In this document: piece after piece, positions 25,696-40,438 of the stretch
How the letters are laid out: every line of letters begins with the position of its first letter
Position numbering within the stretch: position 1 is the first letter of the stretch
Source of the DNA: Leptodactylus fallax
Lineage: Eukaryota; Chordata; Amphibia; Anura; Leptodactylidae
Assembly: GCA_947044405.1 (NCBI GenBank)
Contig: CAMRHE010000012.1
Span: forward strand, 9,854,001 to 9,918,000
Direction: 5' to 3'
DNA length: 64,000 nt
Notes under the pieces: generated by a model
What the model saw: the letters and a program-made list of their open reading frames with translations, nothing else
What the model was told of the DNA's origin: nothing
Database searches by the model: none
Translations under genes and position numbers: made by a program

Positions 25696-26073
25696 TTAAA
25701 GAGGTTGTCCAGGATTCACTCAGAGGCAGCTGGAGTGGGTGCAAAACCACAACAACAAAAAAATACCTACCCACCTATGTCCGGCGCCCTGTTATACAAT
25801 CTCGGTATCCTTTTCTTCCTGTGCTGGAACTTGCTGCACTAGAAGCATAAAGGCTCACATGACCATTGAGACCAATCACTGGCCTCAGCAGTCGCTGGAG
25901 AGGGACTGGTGATGTCACTCATATATGTCACCAGCTCCGTACCAGTGACCACTGATTGGTCTCAGACTCAATTAGTTCAGACTGGACAACAAAGCATCGA
26001 GTATGTCTTTTGTTGTCTTACAACTACCCTGGCTGATCCTGAGTTTGCCCTAAATCCTGGACAACCCCTTTAA
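25696..26073. mobile_element. TTAA-flanked MITE
   Basis: The ends TTAA-AGAGGTTGTCCAGGATT and AATCCTGGACAACCCC-TTTAA are inverted repeats. The interior includes pairing GACCAATCACTGG/CCACTGATTGGTC. It is 378 bp with no coding capacity. The TTAA target suggests Kolobok or piggyBac mobilisation. Confidence 0.85.
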
Positions 26074-26999
26074 GCATACATGATGAAACTTCACTCAAAG
26101 TCTTTAGAACTGACAGAGTGAAGCACTGTACTCCTCCATTGAATGGAGTGACAATACATATGCTTGACCAACCCTCCATTCAAAATGTGGATGACCACAG
26201 TGGGGAGGAACAGGGTGTCAAGATTCCTATTCTAGTGATTGGTGGAGTTCTAAGCAGTGGACCCCCCTAGCAATCAGACATTTATCACTTATCTTGTGGA
26301 TAAGTAATAAATGTCCATTGTGGTAAAATCCCTTTAAGAACCTACAGGCCCAAGGTACTCTCTAAATTCATTATGAAAGTGAATCATACAGAACTAGATT
26401 TTTCTCTTACAGTTAATAAAATCTTTAAGTTTATGAAATTTTCATTTTAAAACCTTTTTGTAATGTTCTAATCACTACAAACATTAGGGACTTTGCTCTA
26501 ATTTCCTGTTGGGCTGGATATCAAATTATTGAAGACATTCCTGGGCGAGTATGAAAGCCTCTGCAGAGAAGCTTTCCTGTTACAATAATCAGACTATTGC
26601 TATCTGTTTACAATTTAGGTACACTATGATATATAACTCTACCAAACAGAGAATTAGCTGTACGTTCTGAGCAGCTACAAAACAGACACAGATATGAAAA
26701 ACACGAGAACTCCTGACAGGAGAGGTTTAAAAAGCACCTCTCACCTACAAGGGAAAGTCTAATCTTCATGACAGATCAAGATATAAAACTACAAAAATCA
26801 ATGAAAAGCCATTGAAAAAAAAAAAAAAGTTTCTTCCGATGACTTTTCATTTGTTTTTGTTGTCTTCTGTGATAAGATCTTACGCTACAGCAGTTTAACC
26901 AATTGCTGACACAAACATAACATACACATTGAGGGAATTTACTAAAATAGGCATGTAGCGCATTTTTGGTGTTGTAGGCAGGCAGAGGGAAAGATTGTG
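26074..26999. other. AFG2A intron, possible conserved non-coding block
   Basis: The part at about 26470-26640 is balanced and repeat-free, reminiscent of conserved non-coding DNA. The rest carries an A-run near 26816-26828 and nothing else recognisable. Confidence 0.3.
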
Positions 27000-27470
27000 G
27001 AGGGAAGATACCTCCCACTAAGGTGGCTCCTCTCCACTAGGTAATGGACTAGAATCTATGTCCAGGGTTTTGGGTGTGATTACAGGCCCAGGCTCAAAGC
27101 TCTAGTCCAGGGTTTTGTTAGAGCCAAGTTGAAGCCTTAACCCTGACCAGGTAGGAGGGTGTGTCTCTCTGATGGTGGCTCTGAGCCACAAACACACTGT
27201 CTGTGTGGAGGACAGAAAGTGGAGACAAAACCGCGAACTTGGTGAGCCTGCTGGACTGTTTCTGTCTTAAAAGACTATTTTGTGTTGCTGGACTTTCTAC
27301 CACTTGGCTAAAACAAGCCATTCTGTATTGCCTTATGCTGCTGAAAGCCATTTATGTTATGGACTCTGTGAACTCCACCAAATAAAGCACTAGTGTGAAC
27401 TTGCACACACTCCTCCAGTGTCTTACTTGCCTGGTAACCAGCCCCTGGAAGGTCCCACATTGACAGTGTA
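27000..27470 (+). mobile_element. LTR-like retroelement block
   Basis: The block contains a promoter-like region and a late CAAATAAAGC polyadenylation signal near 27381, followed about 90 bp later by a TGGTAACCAGCCCC stretch, resembling the R-U5 part of a retroelement LTR. No target duplication, primer-binding site or coding region is identified. Reading frames here have no family match. Confidence 0.35.
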
Positions 27471-28649
27471 CAGCCCTTTGTGGCAAAAATGTGCCATTTT
27501 CTCCATTTTCAGACTTGCTCGCCACTTTTAAGAAAAATAGGCAGAACAGGGAGAAGATCAAGACGGATCGGGGCAGGAATGTCTCATCTGAAAGATAGTG
27601 TTATACTTGAAATCTACGCCAGCCCCTAACATCCATAGATTTCAATTCTGGGCCATGGGACCTAGCAAGATGCGCCAAAATTATTAAGAGATTGGATTCA
27701 TGTACGTATTGCACCATCTGGGGAATAAACTAAGAATGCGGTAGGAAACCCCAGTTTTAATAAATTCTATAAATTCTCTCCTTTATCTTTTATAGAAGTA
27801 AATGAGCAACAATAGTGAAAAAAATGTTATTGTTTTGTATCGACAAACAACTATCACAATGATATTCCATTACTTTATGATCAGTTTGGGTGTGATCTTT
27901 GTGACCACCACTGACTGAGAAATAAAAAAAAAAAAAACACTCACACTATATACATGTAATCTCTTAGATTATTTAGGAGAATACATAGTGTATAAGAATT
28001 GCACTGCCCCATAACAGGTAGAAACAGTACCATCTCTAGTTTACCACGTGATGTTGTGCAGAGTCATCATGAGATCTCACTGGAGTGCTTCTTTAACGAA
28101 ACACAGCACTCTTTTTCCTTGCACTCAAGTTCTCTGGTCACTTGCTATGAAAGTAACTGCAGCACAATCTATTAAAGGTGAACAGGACCGCATGCAGTTC
28201 CCTGTAAATTTGGGTAACTGGAAGTGCTGCTGTGTCGGGAAAGTTAAACGGAATAAGTTGGCGCTATATAAGATTATTATTATTCATAAGGTGGCCAGAC
28301 ACTGGGGAAGATAAACTAACATTGTCTAAGCTTTAAACAATACAACCTTAGGCTAGTCAGTCTTAAACTGTGCCAGATTTTTCAAAGTGTTTAAAGCTTT
28401 TTGAAAATGTGGCGCAAGTTTAGATTGTCTAGTCTAACTATACACTTATTTGGCTTAGTTTATTTGCCCCACTATTTTAATGTCAGCTGAACCTGCCGAT
28501 TTCTAGCAACTTTACTACTTTAAAAGATGGGATACTCTCTTTAACTCCATTAATAATGACTGTGCATTAAGGGATCTCTCCTGGGTGCAGCTGCGTTGTT
28601 ATGGTAACAAGGGCCTACTGAAGGTCATTACGTCACGATCATAGGTTAA
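27471..28649. other. AFG2A intron with a SINE/LINE tail fragment
   Basis: GTTGGCGCTATATAAGATTATTATTATT near 28258-28285 is the typical 3' tail of an L2-type LINE or L2-tailed SINE, here without its body. A-runs occur near 27926-27938. No exon is seen. Confidence 0.5.
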
Positions 28650-29250
28650 CCTAAATTAGAATTCACATGGAGGTTTTGGTTGTGGAGAATTTTATAGACT
28701 CAAGTTTGACGCCCTCTGGCGGGCATGGGTTGTGTTCCAGGAGTCTTCGGAGTTTACCAAACTCTTCATAAACCGTCCTGGTCCTGAAATACCCCTCTCT
28801 GTTGCCCTGGTGGTTTCTATCCCTCTCCCCGGACTCCCCTCCCTCCCTCTTGTCTCCCCCCTCCCTCTTGTCTCCCCCTTTGTTGCCTGTTCCCCCTTGT
28901 GTCTTTGTTTACTTGTTGCTTTCCCCCCTGCTTACTACTGATTCTACTTCCTTGCTCTTCTCCAAGGTTTTGTGGTCCCTGCAGGACTCTTTTCTCGTAG
29001 ACCTGGATACCATGGGCAGGGTTTGTTCTGATGCCTTTCACAGTTCACTTTCCCTTTTTCTTAGTCTTTGATTTAATATTTGTCCTTCCTTTGACATGCC
29101 TGTTTCGGACTTGATGGTTTGCCTATGCACTGGTTTATGGCTTTTTTTTTTTTTTTTAAGCACCTTCTGGTATGCTATGCTATGTCTTGTTACTGTTTTG
29201 TTACATAGCAAACTTCAATAAAACTTGATTACACCTAAATTAGAATTCAC
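28650..29250 (+). mobile_element. 5'-truncated LINE insertion with 17-bp target duplication
   Basis: The 17-bp sequence CCTAAATTAGAATTCAC occurs exactly at 28650-28666 and 29234-29250 and brackets a 567-bp insert. The insert ends with AATAAAACTTGATTACA, a polyadenylation-signal-plus-tail arrangement, and carries a C/T-rich middle. A long duplication with a polyadenylated end indicates target-primed reverse transcription, most likely a truncated L1-clade copy. No ORF2 sequence is left, so the clade is inferred. Confidence 0.75.
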
Positions 29251-29433
29251 TTTGTAAAGTAAAGAATCTTTCAATACAGAAGTATTTCAATGTACTATAC
29301 TAGCAATCGCACCCTTGTGACCAAGAAAAATGTCAAAAATAACTAAATAAATAAAATGCTCTGAAGTATTAACTAATAAAAGGGTAATACAATCAAAAAC
29401 AGCCCCTTTTCCCAATATTATTTTTGCAACAGA

Positions 29434-29482
29434 ATACTACTACTACTACTACTACTACTACTAATAATAATAATAATAATAA
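29434..29482. repeat. TAC/TAA trinucleotide microsatellite
   Basis: About nine TAC units pass directly into about seven TAA units, a compound microsatellite. The Leu/Val-run reading frame across it is an artefact. Confidence 0.95.
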
Positions 29483-32211
<2,729 letters not shown>

Positions 32212-32817
32212 CATAGGACTTAAACAACGCAGGCTGCTTCAATGGTAGCTCTATAGTTTCCCTGATTTCCTCCAACTGGCTCTGTAAACCACCAATCATA
32301 TCATAAGTAACTTTGTTTTTAGTGTCTTCTGTTTCTGAAAGTACCTTTGGACTTTTACAGTTAATTTGAGTTAGAGGAGAAATATAATAAAATGTATCCG
32401 TATTACATGTAACTCCAGCTTTCTTATGTGGAGATACTCCAGCACTGTCCTCATTGGTACCAGATACAACACAGATAGGACTCTGAGAAGTCTCTTGGCA
32501 AGACTCTATGCTGAGATCATCCAAAAAGGCCCCTGCATGTGAAGAAGGAAGGGAAGACTTGCTTTCTTCAGGTTTGCTTGGTGTACTGGTAACAGCTAAA
32601 TGTTGCTGGTCCTCAATATCTAGTGAGCTAAGCTGTAATGATAGGTCCAAACTGCTAGAGTCCACATTGGTGTTGTCAGAAGTAGTTTCATTTACATTAC
32701 TGTGAATATGTTCTTGCACACCACCATCAGGTCCTTTTATTCTGGTCACCTGCAGACTACATGATCTCCCATAGAAACTCAGGTTGATAAGATTTCCAGG
32801 TAAAACTATTTTCCCAT
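32212..32817 (-). CDS. AFG2A: AFG2A (SPATA5) large exon: N-domain end, linker and start of D1
   Basis: This 606-bp exon reads DGKIVLPGN, FYGRSCSLQVTRIKG, an acidic and serine-rich linker of over 100 residues, then NTDTFYYIS, KVTYDMIGG and LPLKQPALFKSYG, the entry to the first AAA+ ring (D1). The linker is poorly conserved in AFG2A and looks disordered. The acceptor AG is at 32818-32819 and the donor GT at 32210-32211. The last base begins a Gly codon completed by the exon at 30884-31013. No stop or frameshift is seen, so the copy looks functional. It is the largest host exon in the window. Confidence 0.95.
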
Positions 32818-33960
32818 CTAAAATTTGGCACAAAAATACAGAATTAATATACTTTTTCACAGAAAAAAATACTTAATTGTCCTCCTGTTGCCTAAATCTG
32901 ATTAGTAACTGCCTTTTTTTTGCTGTTAATATAGCACATGTGCAGCTCTGTCATTTTTGAGTCTTGCAGCTAGGGACACACCACCTAACAACCAGACTAT
33001 CCAATGAGATTGTCAGGCAGCACGTCTCTAATAGCCAAGTCTGCCCAATTTTGGGCATCCCACCAATGAGCTATGGAGCTTGGTAAATGCGCTGTTCTCT
33101 TCATTGTTACACTGGTCTTTCTAGCAGCATGTCAGCTACTTAGCAGGGGCAGTTTCATCCCATTTAAGTGAATACCCTCCAGTGGTCTGAAATTGATGGC
33201 CTATGATGTCAATATTGTTTCCTGGTAAATATATGTAATTGAAAATGATATATAAAATGCCACAGTAGTATGTTTTTCACCATCTTCTACAAATTTTTAA
33301 ATAAAATATTGAAACACACCAAAATAAATAAAACCATAGATCAGTTCTCTCTTCAAATGCTGGGAGAACTGTTGATTTTAGTGAAAAAAACAGCTTGAGG
33401 CACTTTGAGTACAATGGAGTGCTCCTGCAGATCATATTGTGCAAATGCTTCTATGTACATTTGCAAGTAGTGGAGCTACGGGCCAACTAGAGGTTGGTAC
33501 AGTACTTGAGAGTTGCTAAGAAAACAGTGGGCAGTGTCTATTTGTACCTACCTACTCACTCTACCAACTGGCCAATTTAAGAAAAGGGTAAAATTAAATG
33601 AGCGGCATTCGTGATAAGTTTTCCAACCCCTTTGGCAAATTTTGAAAAACAACAAGAAGCTTCTCCCAAACCAAGTTTTATTGCCTCCCAAACCAATAAT
33701 AGTGATGTGTATCAGGGGCAGACCCAGTTTTGCCAAATTTGTCTACAGGTAGCAGTAACGAAGTAGAAGCTAAAAAGGTCATTCACTGCGCTAAAGAAGG
33801 GAAGCAATTTTACAGGGTATTCAGAGCACCTGAGGGTATCTGTAGCTGAATCTGGCAAATCTGTCTTGAGAATTTTTTTTTAATCGTAGATTTTACATTT
33901 CAATCTCAAGTAAATATATCTCGCACATAACTCAGGTGCCATACGTGCAATTTTAACCTC
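32818..33960. other. AFG2A intron, nothing recognised
   Basis: Ordinary AT-rich intron sequence between a coding exon and a TTAA MITE. No exon or element end seen. Confidence 0.5.
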
Positions 33961-34833
33961 TTAAATGGTTACTAACTTTTCAGACAACTTTCTCTCATTT
34001 AGTAGGGCAAGTGATTCTGATCTAAATTGGAATGCATTTTAATTAAAAATGTTGCTGCTTTCCGACTGAAAAAACCTCTCTAAAGTTCTGCCATTAGGCG
34101 TCTCCCTTCTAGATAATCTGCAGATCACTACAAGTCCCATCTATAGATACCATTAAAAATCAAGACAGTGAGTGGAGGGGGAGGGTTTGTTCTGTCTTCA
34201 CAAAGTAAATGCAGATGGGAGGGGCTGATTCTCCTCACAGCCTCCACACGCCTGCAAACTGCTTTCTCTGGACTGAAACAGCAAAATGCTTTCTTTTGCA
34301 TTGGACTGAACATTCTGCACATCTCAAAGCTCACAATGTAAAATATGTCTTCTATGTACTAGTATCTACTTGTGGCTGCTTGTGTGGTTACAGATGGGAT
34401 ATTATTCATGGACAGCAAACAGCTTTCCTGACTGTGCTCACAGATTGCTTTTCCGGTGAGAGATCTCTTTAGCTGCTTCATGCCTACATGTATTTGCCTT
34501 ATATTTTCAGTTCAGTGTTCCTGGATCTCCTATAATAGGTTCACACACTTCTCCACTATTTGTTTGCTATTGTACAGTCACTCCTGGCAGAATTACATGT
34601 AAACAAACCAAATTAGTTATGATGGATAGAGGAGGGAGGCAGACTGCTCCTTATTGTACACATTCCCTGCCTCAGAGACAAATGTAAAATGTGCTGTAGC
34701 CATATTGTGATTATTAGCAGCAGAAAAAAATATGATAGTACACAGTGTCTGAAGGCTTATACAGTCAGTAGAGAACAGGCAGCCCACCAAGTCCCTGCAG
34801 ATATTTCAACTTGAAAGCTCAGGTACCCTTTAA
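33961..34833. mobile_element. TTAA-flanked non-autonomous element, family C (longer copy)
   Basis: The ends TTAA-ATGGTTACTAACTTTTCA and TGAAAGCTCAGGTACCCT-TTAA form imperfect inverted repeats. A second copy with the same ends lies at 58071-58734 and shares interior words such as GTGATTCTG, AAAAATGTT and TTTTAGCTG-like tracts. The 873-bp size and lack of transposase indicate a non-autonomous DNA transposon of TTAA type. Confidence 0.75.
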
Positions 34834-36279
34834 GAGACGTTTACATAACCATTATTATAGTCAGTTTCCCTCATATGTCATAGGTTAAGACCAATGGTCT
34901 TTAACGGTGACAGAATAACTGCTAAAGGTGGGACCCCGTCTATCTGTGTCTATTCCCATTCATTATAATGAAAAAAACATTGCTTAGATGCAGGACTTTA
35001 TCTTACATTAGAAAAATAAACAGTATAAAGCTTCTGCCAAGTTGTTTACATTACAATCAGGGCCGGCATCAGCACCCGGCTTACCCGGGCAAGTGCCGGG
35101 GCCCCAAGCTCCTGAGGGGGCCCACTGGGCTGCCGGGTGCTGACCATTTTTATTTTTTTTTGTCTTTTTTTTTTTTAAATAGGCAGTTACCTGCTGGGGT
35201 CACTCCAGCAGGTAACGGTCTATTTACTTACCGATCCCCGCTGCAGGAGCAGATGAGTTAAATTCAATGGCTAAGCAGGAGCCATCCGCGGACAGCCCCT
35301 GCTTCACCGCTGTGTGTGAAGCGCATCCGATGTGCTCCGGCTATGGGAGCTGCAGGCGCGATGTGATGAAGTCACTCACATCGCACCTGCAGACCCCGTG
35401 ATGGAGACTGCAGACAGGTCAGCAGGGGAGCGAGGAGAGGTGAGTATCAGTGTTTTGTTTTTTTTATGTTAAACTTTGGGGGCAAATTGAGGGGGAACAT
35501 TAAACTGGCCGTAGATGAAGGGGGAACATGAAACTGGGGGGGGGGAGATTAAGAGGTACATTAAACTGGGGACAGCTGGAGGGGGACATTAAACCGTGGG
35601 AGTAGCTGGAGGGGGACATGTCCCCACCTAGTTGAACCCAGTTTAATGTCCCCCTCCAGCTGCCCCAGTTTAAATGTCCCCCTCCAGTTTCCGCCAGTTT
35701 AAATTGGGGCACGAGGAATGAGGAGAGGGACTTAATACTGTGGGGCAATTGGAGGGGAACATTATAATGTGGGGGCATATACTGTTAGGGTGACTGTAGG
35801 AGCATTATACTGTATGGGAGGACATGGAAAAATGGATGAGAATGGGCGGAATCAACGTAGAAGTGGGTGGGGCTAAATTTGTAGCGGCACGCATAGCGCA
35901 GCACACATTTTGTCCCTCTTTCTGTCCTTTGAAAGTTGGGAGGTATGGCTGTAATCATACTCCAGGGTTTCTTCAGACCCTGAAGTATGATGTTCAGAGG
36001 CCCAGGAAGGTTAAGCGAACATAATAAACAGTGTTACTTACCTCTCCTACGATCCCATGCGATTCCATACTATCTTCGGCTCTCCAAACGACCTCACATG
36101 GGTAAGACGGGAGTGGTAAGTAACATTTTTTTTATGTTTGTCACCTCCTCTAGGCCTCCGATCATTATACTCAGGGGTATGAAAAGACCCCAGTATAATA
36201 GTTTGCGTGTCATGAAAACCAAAAATTTAGGGTTCTGCCAAACCTGATATTTTTCCAGTATTTGCAAGAACCAACGCAC

Positions 36280-36440
36280 GGGCCGCTATGGGACACTGCG
36301 CAGTGTGGCGCGGCCGCTATGGGACATTGCGCCGTGTGGAGGGGCCGCTATGGGACAGTGTACCTTATGAAGGGGCCGATTTGGGACATTATACCGTGTG
36401 AAGGGGCCACTATCGGACATTATAGTGTGTTTAAATGGGG
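36280..36440. repeat. Tandem repeat, about 40-bp unit, GGGGCCGCTATGGGACA core
   Basis: Four to five imperfect units lie inside the hAT element. Related units occur at 60700-60770 in another hAT element. Confidence 0.8.
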
Positions 36441-36747
36441 CGTTATACTGAGTGGAGGCCAGGAAAGGGGACGCTATGCCATGGGGGGGACCATATATAT
36501 ACTGTGTATATATATGCATATGCATCTGTGGGGACCAACTCAGTTTCTGCATTGAGCACTTCCATAACACAGATGAAAGCGTTCATTACCGTTACTCAGG
36601 CCCTGTTCACATGGTGGAATCTGGCGCTGATTTTGCTGCAGATTTCGCTCCCAAATCAGCAGCAGATTCTTCCCTTATTCTGCCTCCCATTGAAAACAAT
36701 TAGTGCAGGACATTAAAAAAAAAAAAAAAAAAAGTGTCCTGTTTAGG

Positions 36748-37318
36748 GGGCGTTCACACTACCAATGGTGACCGTCAGTAGTGTCCGTTGCTATTGTCCG
36801 TTACCAGTTTTTAGCATTGGACACTAGCAGAACCATCAGAAATCCATTAAAATTTCCACTCATTTCAATGGGTTTTTATTTTGTGTCCGTTTACACCCAA
36901 TCCATCAGAAGTCCGTTTTTTTTTCGCGGACAAAAAATCCTACATGCAGGACTTTGTCAGTTTGAAATAACGGATTCTTGACGGACCGCATGTGTCCGTT
37001 ATTTTTTTTTAACATTGAAGTCTATGGGTAACAGACAGTAACTGATAGCCATCAGTTATTGTCCGTTATTTTAGGTCTGTTTTTTGTTGCGTATGCTCAG
37101 AAAGCAGAAAAAAATAAATAAATAAACCGGACAGTGTTATAAAACGGACACTAACTGATGCTAAGGTGTCCGTTTTTTTTAAATAATCCATTAATTGGAT
37201 CAGTTAAAAAAACGGACACATTAACATCAGTTAGTGTCCGTTAATGTCTGTTATGAAAGGTGTCCGTTTTTTTTGTTTTTTAACGGACACTATCAGAACG
37301 GACATCAACGGTAGTGTG
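36748..37318. mobile_element. Nested MITE with TTCACACTACC ends and GTCCGTT repeats
   Basis: Left GCGTTCACACTACC and right GGTAGTGTG are inverted. The interior is built of many GTCCGTT/AACGGAC words in both orientations. The same family is seen at 54055-54315. It lies inside the larger hAT element next to the Tc1 fragment. Confidence 0.65.
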
Positions 37319-38335
37319 TCACATCATCCATAAACACTAGTGACCCAGTGCCTCTGGCAGCCATGCATGCTCAAGCCATCACAATGCCTCCGCCGTGTTT
37401 TACAGATGATGTGGTATGCTTTGGATCATGAATTGTACCACGCCTTCTCCATACTTTTTTTTTTTTTTCCATCATTCTGGTTGAGGTTGATCTTGGTTTC
37501 ATCTGTCCAAAGAATATTCTTCCAGAACTGTGCTGGCTTTTTTAGATTTTTTTTTTTTTTTTTTTTACCAAAGTCCAATCTAGCCTTCTTATTCTTGAGG
37601 CTTATGAGTAGCTTGCACTGTGCAGTGAACCCTCTGTATTTACCTTCATGCAGTCTTCTCTTTATGGTAGATTTGGATATTGATATACCTACATATCCTG
37701 GAGAGTGTTGTTCACTTGGTTGGCTGTTGTGAAGGGGTATCTCTTCACCATGGAAATTATTCTGCGATCATCCATCACTGTTGTCTTCCATAGGTATCCA
37801 GGTCTTTTTGCATAGATGAGATACCAGTGCTCTTTCTTTCTTTCTCAGGATGTACCAAACTGTATATTTTGACACTCCTAATATTGTAACAATTTCTGGG
37901 ATGGCTTTTTTCTGTTTTCACAGCTTAAGAGTGGCTTGTTTCACCTGCATGGAGAGCTCCTTTGACTGCATGTTTTCTTCACAGCAAAATCTTCCAAATG
38001 CAAGCACCACACCTCAAATCAGCTCCAGGCCTTTTATATGCTTAATTGAAAATGACATAACGAAGGAATTGCCCAAACCTGCCCAGGAAACAGCATTTGA
38101 GTCAATTGTCTAATTACTTTTGGCCCCTTTAAAATTGGATGAAGGGTTTAGGAGTTTCAGCTCCTTAACATGTGCCACCCTGTTTTTATTGTGCATACCC
38201 TCAAATGAAAGCTGAAAGTCTGGACTTTATGTTCATGTCCATTATTTAACTATAACTTGAATATGTTTCAGTAAACAGGTAAAAAAAAAACAAATTTGTG
38301 TCAGTGTCCAAATACATATGGACCTAACCGTACCT
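37319..38335 (-). pseudogene. Tc1/mariner fragment (N-terminal half) nested in the hAT
   Basis: On the minus strand this carries the 5' untranslated region and N-terminal half of a Tc1-type transposase, including the helix-turn-helix region (LSMQVKQATL-like start near 37975-37950 and PEIVTILG near 37900-37880). One terminal repeat ends with GTCCAAATACATATGGACCTAA near 38308-38329. The other end and the catalytic half are missing. T-runs and stops show decay. Confidence 0.7.
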
Positions 38336-38520
38336 GTATGTAATGGACTGTATTACAGTCCACTCCAGTAGATCCGTCTCAGCAAAAAAAAAAAAAAAAA
38401 ATAATAATAATTTTGGTTGTTTTTTTTTGCTGCGGTGCGCATGGGTTGCTAAAAAAGGGGCCCACTGAGGCTCTGTCGCCCAAGGGCCCACAAAAACCTG
38501 GAGCCGGCCCTGATTACAAT

Positions 38521-39763
38521 GAATGGAAACGGAAGCAGATGGGATGAGAGCAACAAACTAGAATAGCGGTAATGTGAGCCTACCTTTAGTGAAATAACTT
38601 TTTACCCTTAAAAGATAAGACATTTTCCCCCCTCCATGTTCCAGCTGTCATATTTTTGAAATTTTTTTCAGTGTAGCATTATAGACCTTGTATTTTGTAT
38701 GACGAGTTGTAGTTGCAGTATGAACCATTTTGGGTTACTTACATCACACATATATATTAGGTAATGTTTTTCAAATTTATTTTTAGGATGTTTACCTTAA
38801 TTTTACTGTACATTTTTACTTTAATTATTTTATATGTATATAAATATTAAACATTTGATTTGACTTTTCTCAATTGTAAACCACCGTAGGTGCTATGGTC
38901 AGCATTCACCATGGCATCTAAGGGGTTCAGGATCATTAAAATCTTTCAGGAATATAACTCAGGATACTGAAGAAGATTTGTCTCTCAATATTGGTCTGAA
39001 AGTGGCCAACCCCTCTAATAACAGCAAATGGAGCAGAGGTAAGAAGGTGCTCCAATTTGGGCAGAATATTCCGCAGGGATACTTTGCCCATGCTTTATTT
39101 GATTTTTTAGCCAGCCTGAGCTGATTGATGACGTTGCAAGTTAACATGGCTGCTATTAATTAGCTGTTCTCCCTGCCATTAAGCTTAGGACGAGCTGTAG
39201 TCATCCAAAACAGCTCTGGCCTTTTCCATCTGAACGAGCACAACTCATCCTAACCAGTCGGGGGCATTTTACAACTGAGACTATCTGTAAGGGCTATTGA
39301 CTCCTTTACCTCAATATTTTTTAATACATTGCAGTTAATTTACGCTAAAAATCATATTTGCAATGGCTTTTAATAAAAAAAATTCTCTAACGTTTGTCTT
39401 TTGCAGCCTGCATGTGTTCTCATACATTGTAGGCAGTTCAATTCTATAGTGAGGATTCGCTATGAAAGGGACTGAGCAAGCTGCAATGTGGGAGACAACA
39501 TCATGCAGGATACAGAAGACAAATGGTTGAGATTTTACATGAATCTTTTTTTTTAATCACATAATACATGTAGTTCAGTATAATAAAAATGACAAAGTTT
39601 TCATAGCCTTTAATATTTAAATAATTAGCATCATACCAAGCGCCCCTGAATTAACAAATCCCTAATTTATGGATCAGTAATATATGGATTATATAATAAT
39701 ACCACGTTTACACTAGAGTACAGAGAACTTAAAACTGAAAAAAAAATTACAAAGAACTTTTAC
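38521..39763. other. AFG2A intron, nothing recognised
   Basis: AT-rich intron up to the donor of the 62-bp exon. No repeat boundary or coding signature recognised. Confidence 0.5.
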
Positions 39764-39825
39764 CCATATGCCTCCGCAGAAAAGAAGACAGCTCTTCAAC
39801 ATTGACGGCACTGGCATCCTTCTCC
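39764..39825 (-). CDS. AFG2A: AFG2A (SPATA5) 62-bp micro-exon in N-domain
   Basis: This short exon encodes EKDASAVNVEELSSFLRRHM between split codons. It aligns by position and pattern with the stretch of vertebrate AFG2A between the AEEMDVAL-like segment and DGKIVLPGN. It has an acceptor CACAG at 39826-39830 and a donor GT at 39762-39763. Both phases fit: its first G completes the Arg codon of the upstream exon, and its last G joins AT of the downstream exon to give Asp. It is too short to be found as an open reading frame and was recognised from phase and family pattern. It sits between large transposon insertions on both sides. Confidence 0.85.
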
Positions 39826-40438
39826 CTGTGATGATAAATGGAAACAAGGCAGCTGGGTGAATAAAGGCTCCTCACATGTAATATGTGCTGGCACAGGGGG
39901 CTTCCAGATGTTAGCACTTAAGGTTTATCAATCTTTGCAGTAATAAGCATAACCCAATTCTGTATGGCATACGTACTTGTCCAGAAGCCCTCTTAACAGG
40001 GAACCTGTGTTTCACGTAGAACAAATAGTATCACATAAAGGAATTCATTCAGACAAGACCATTCCTCCACTGTGCATCTGGAGCCAAGTAAACATACTAC
40101 ACTAAGAGGTATGTATGAGGGTATTACTGTATATTAATGCCTGCTGAATGATCCCCTCTCCCCGCAGAACGATCTGGGTAAAAATATACGACAAATATTT
40201 TTACTTTTGTGGATTAATGATTATGTACATGCCAATGGATATTAAAACAGCCATGTAAATATATACATCTAGAATATATTTATTAGTGATGACTGTCTCC
40301 TTTTTTCTGGAAGCTTGCTTGAAATAGAACAGCTTGTGTCTGTTTTTTTTAATAAATAAAACTGTTTAGAATTAAAAAAAAAAAAAATCACTTTGTAAAA
40401 TAAACCTGTGTGTTCCACTTTGTAAACCATGGAAGTGT
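39826..40438. other. AFG2A intron, nothing recognised
   Basis: Sequence between the 62-bp exon and the hAT insertion. AT-rich, with an A-run near 40375-40387. Confidence 0.5.

Larger units (their letters stand above)
35050..38520. mobile_element. 3.4-kb non-autonomous hAT element with nested insertions
   Basis: The element 35058-38512 has inverted ends CAGGGCCGGC and GCCGGCCCTG and is flanked by the exact 8-bp duplication ATTACAAT (35050-35057, 38513-38520), diagnostic for hAT. Just inside the ends, GGGGCCC-rich segments pair. The interior holds GGGGGAACATTAAACTGG-type arrays (about 35480-35790), a 40-bp GGGGCCGCTATGGGACA array (about 36280-36420), a TTCACACT-type MITE and a Tc1 fragment. 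No hAT transposase is found, so it must have been moved by a partner. Confidence 0.88.
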
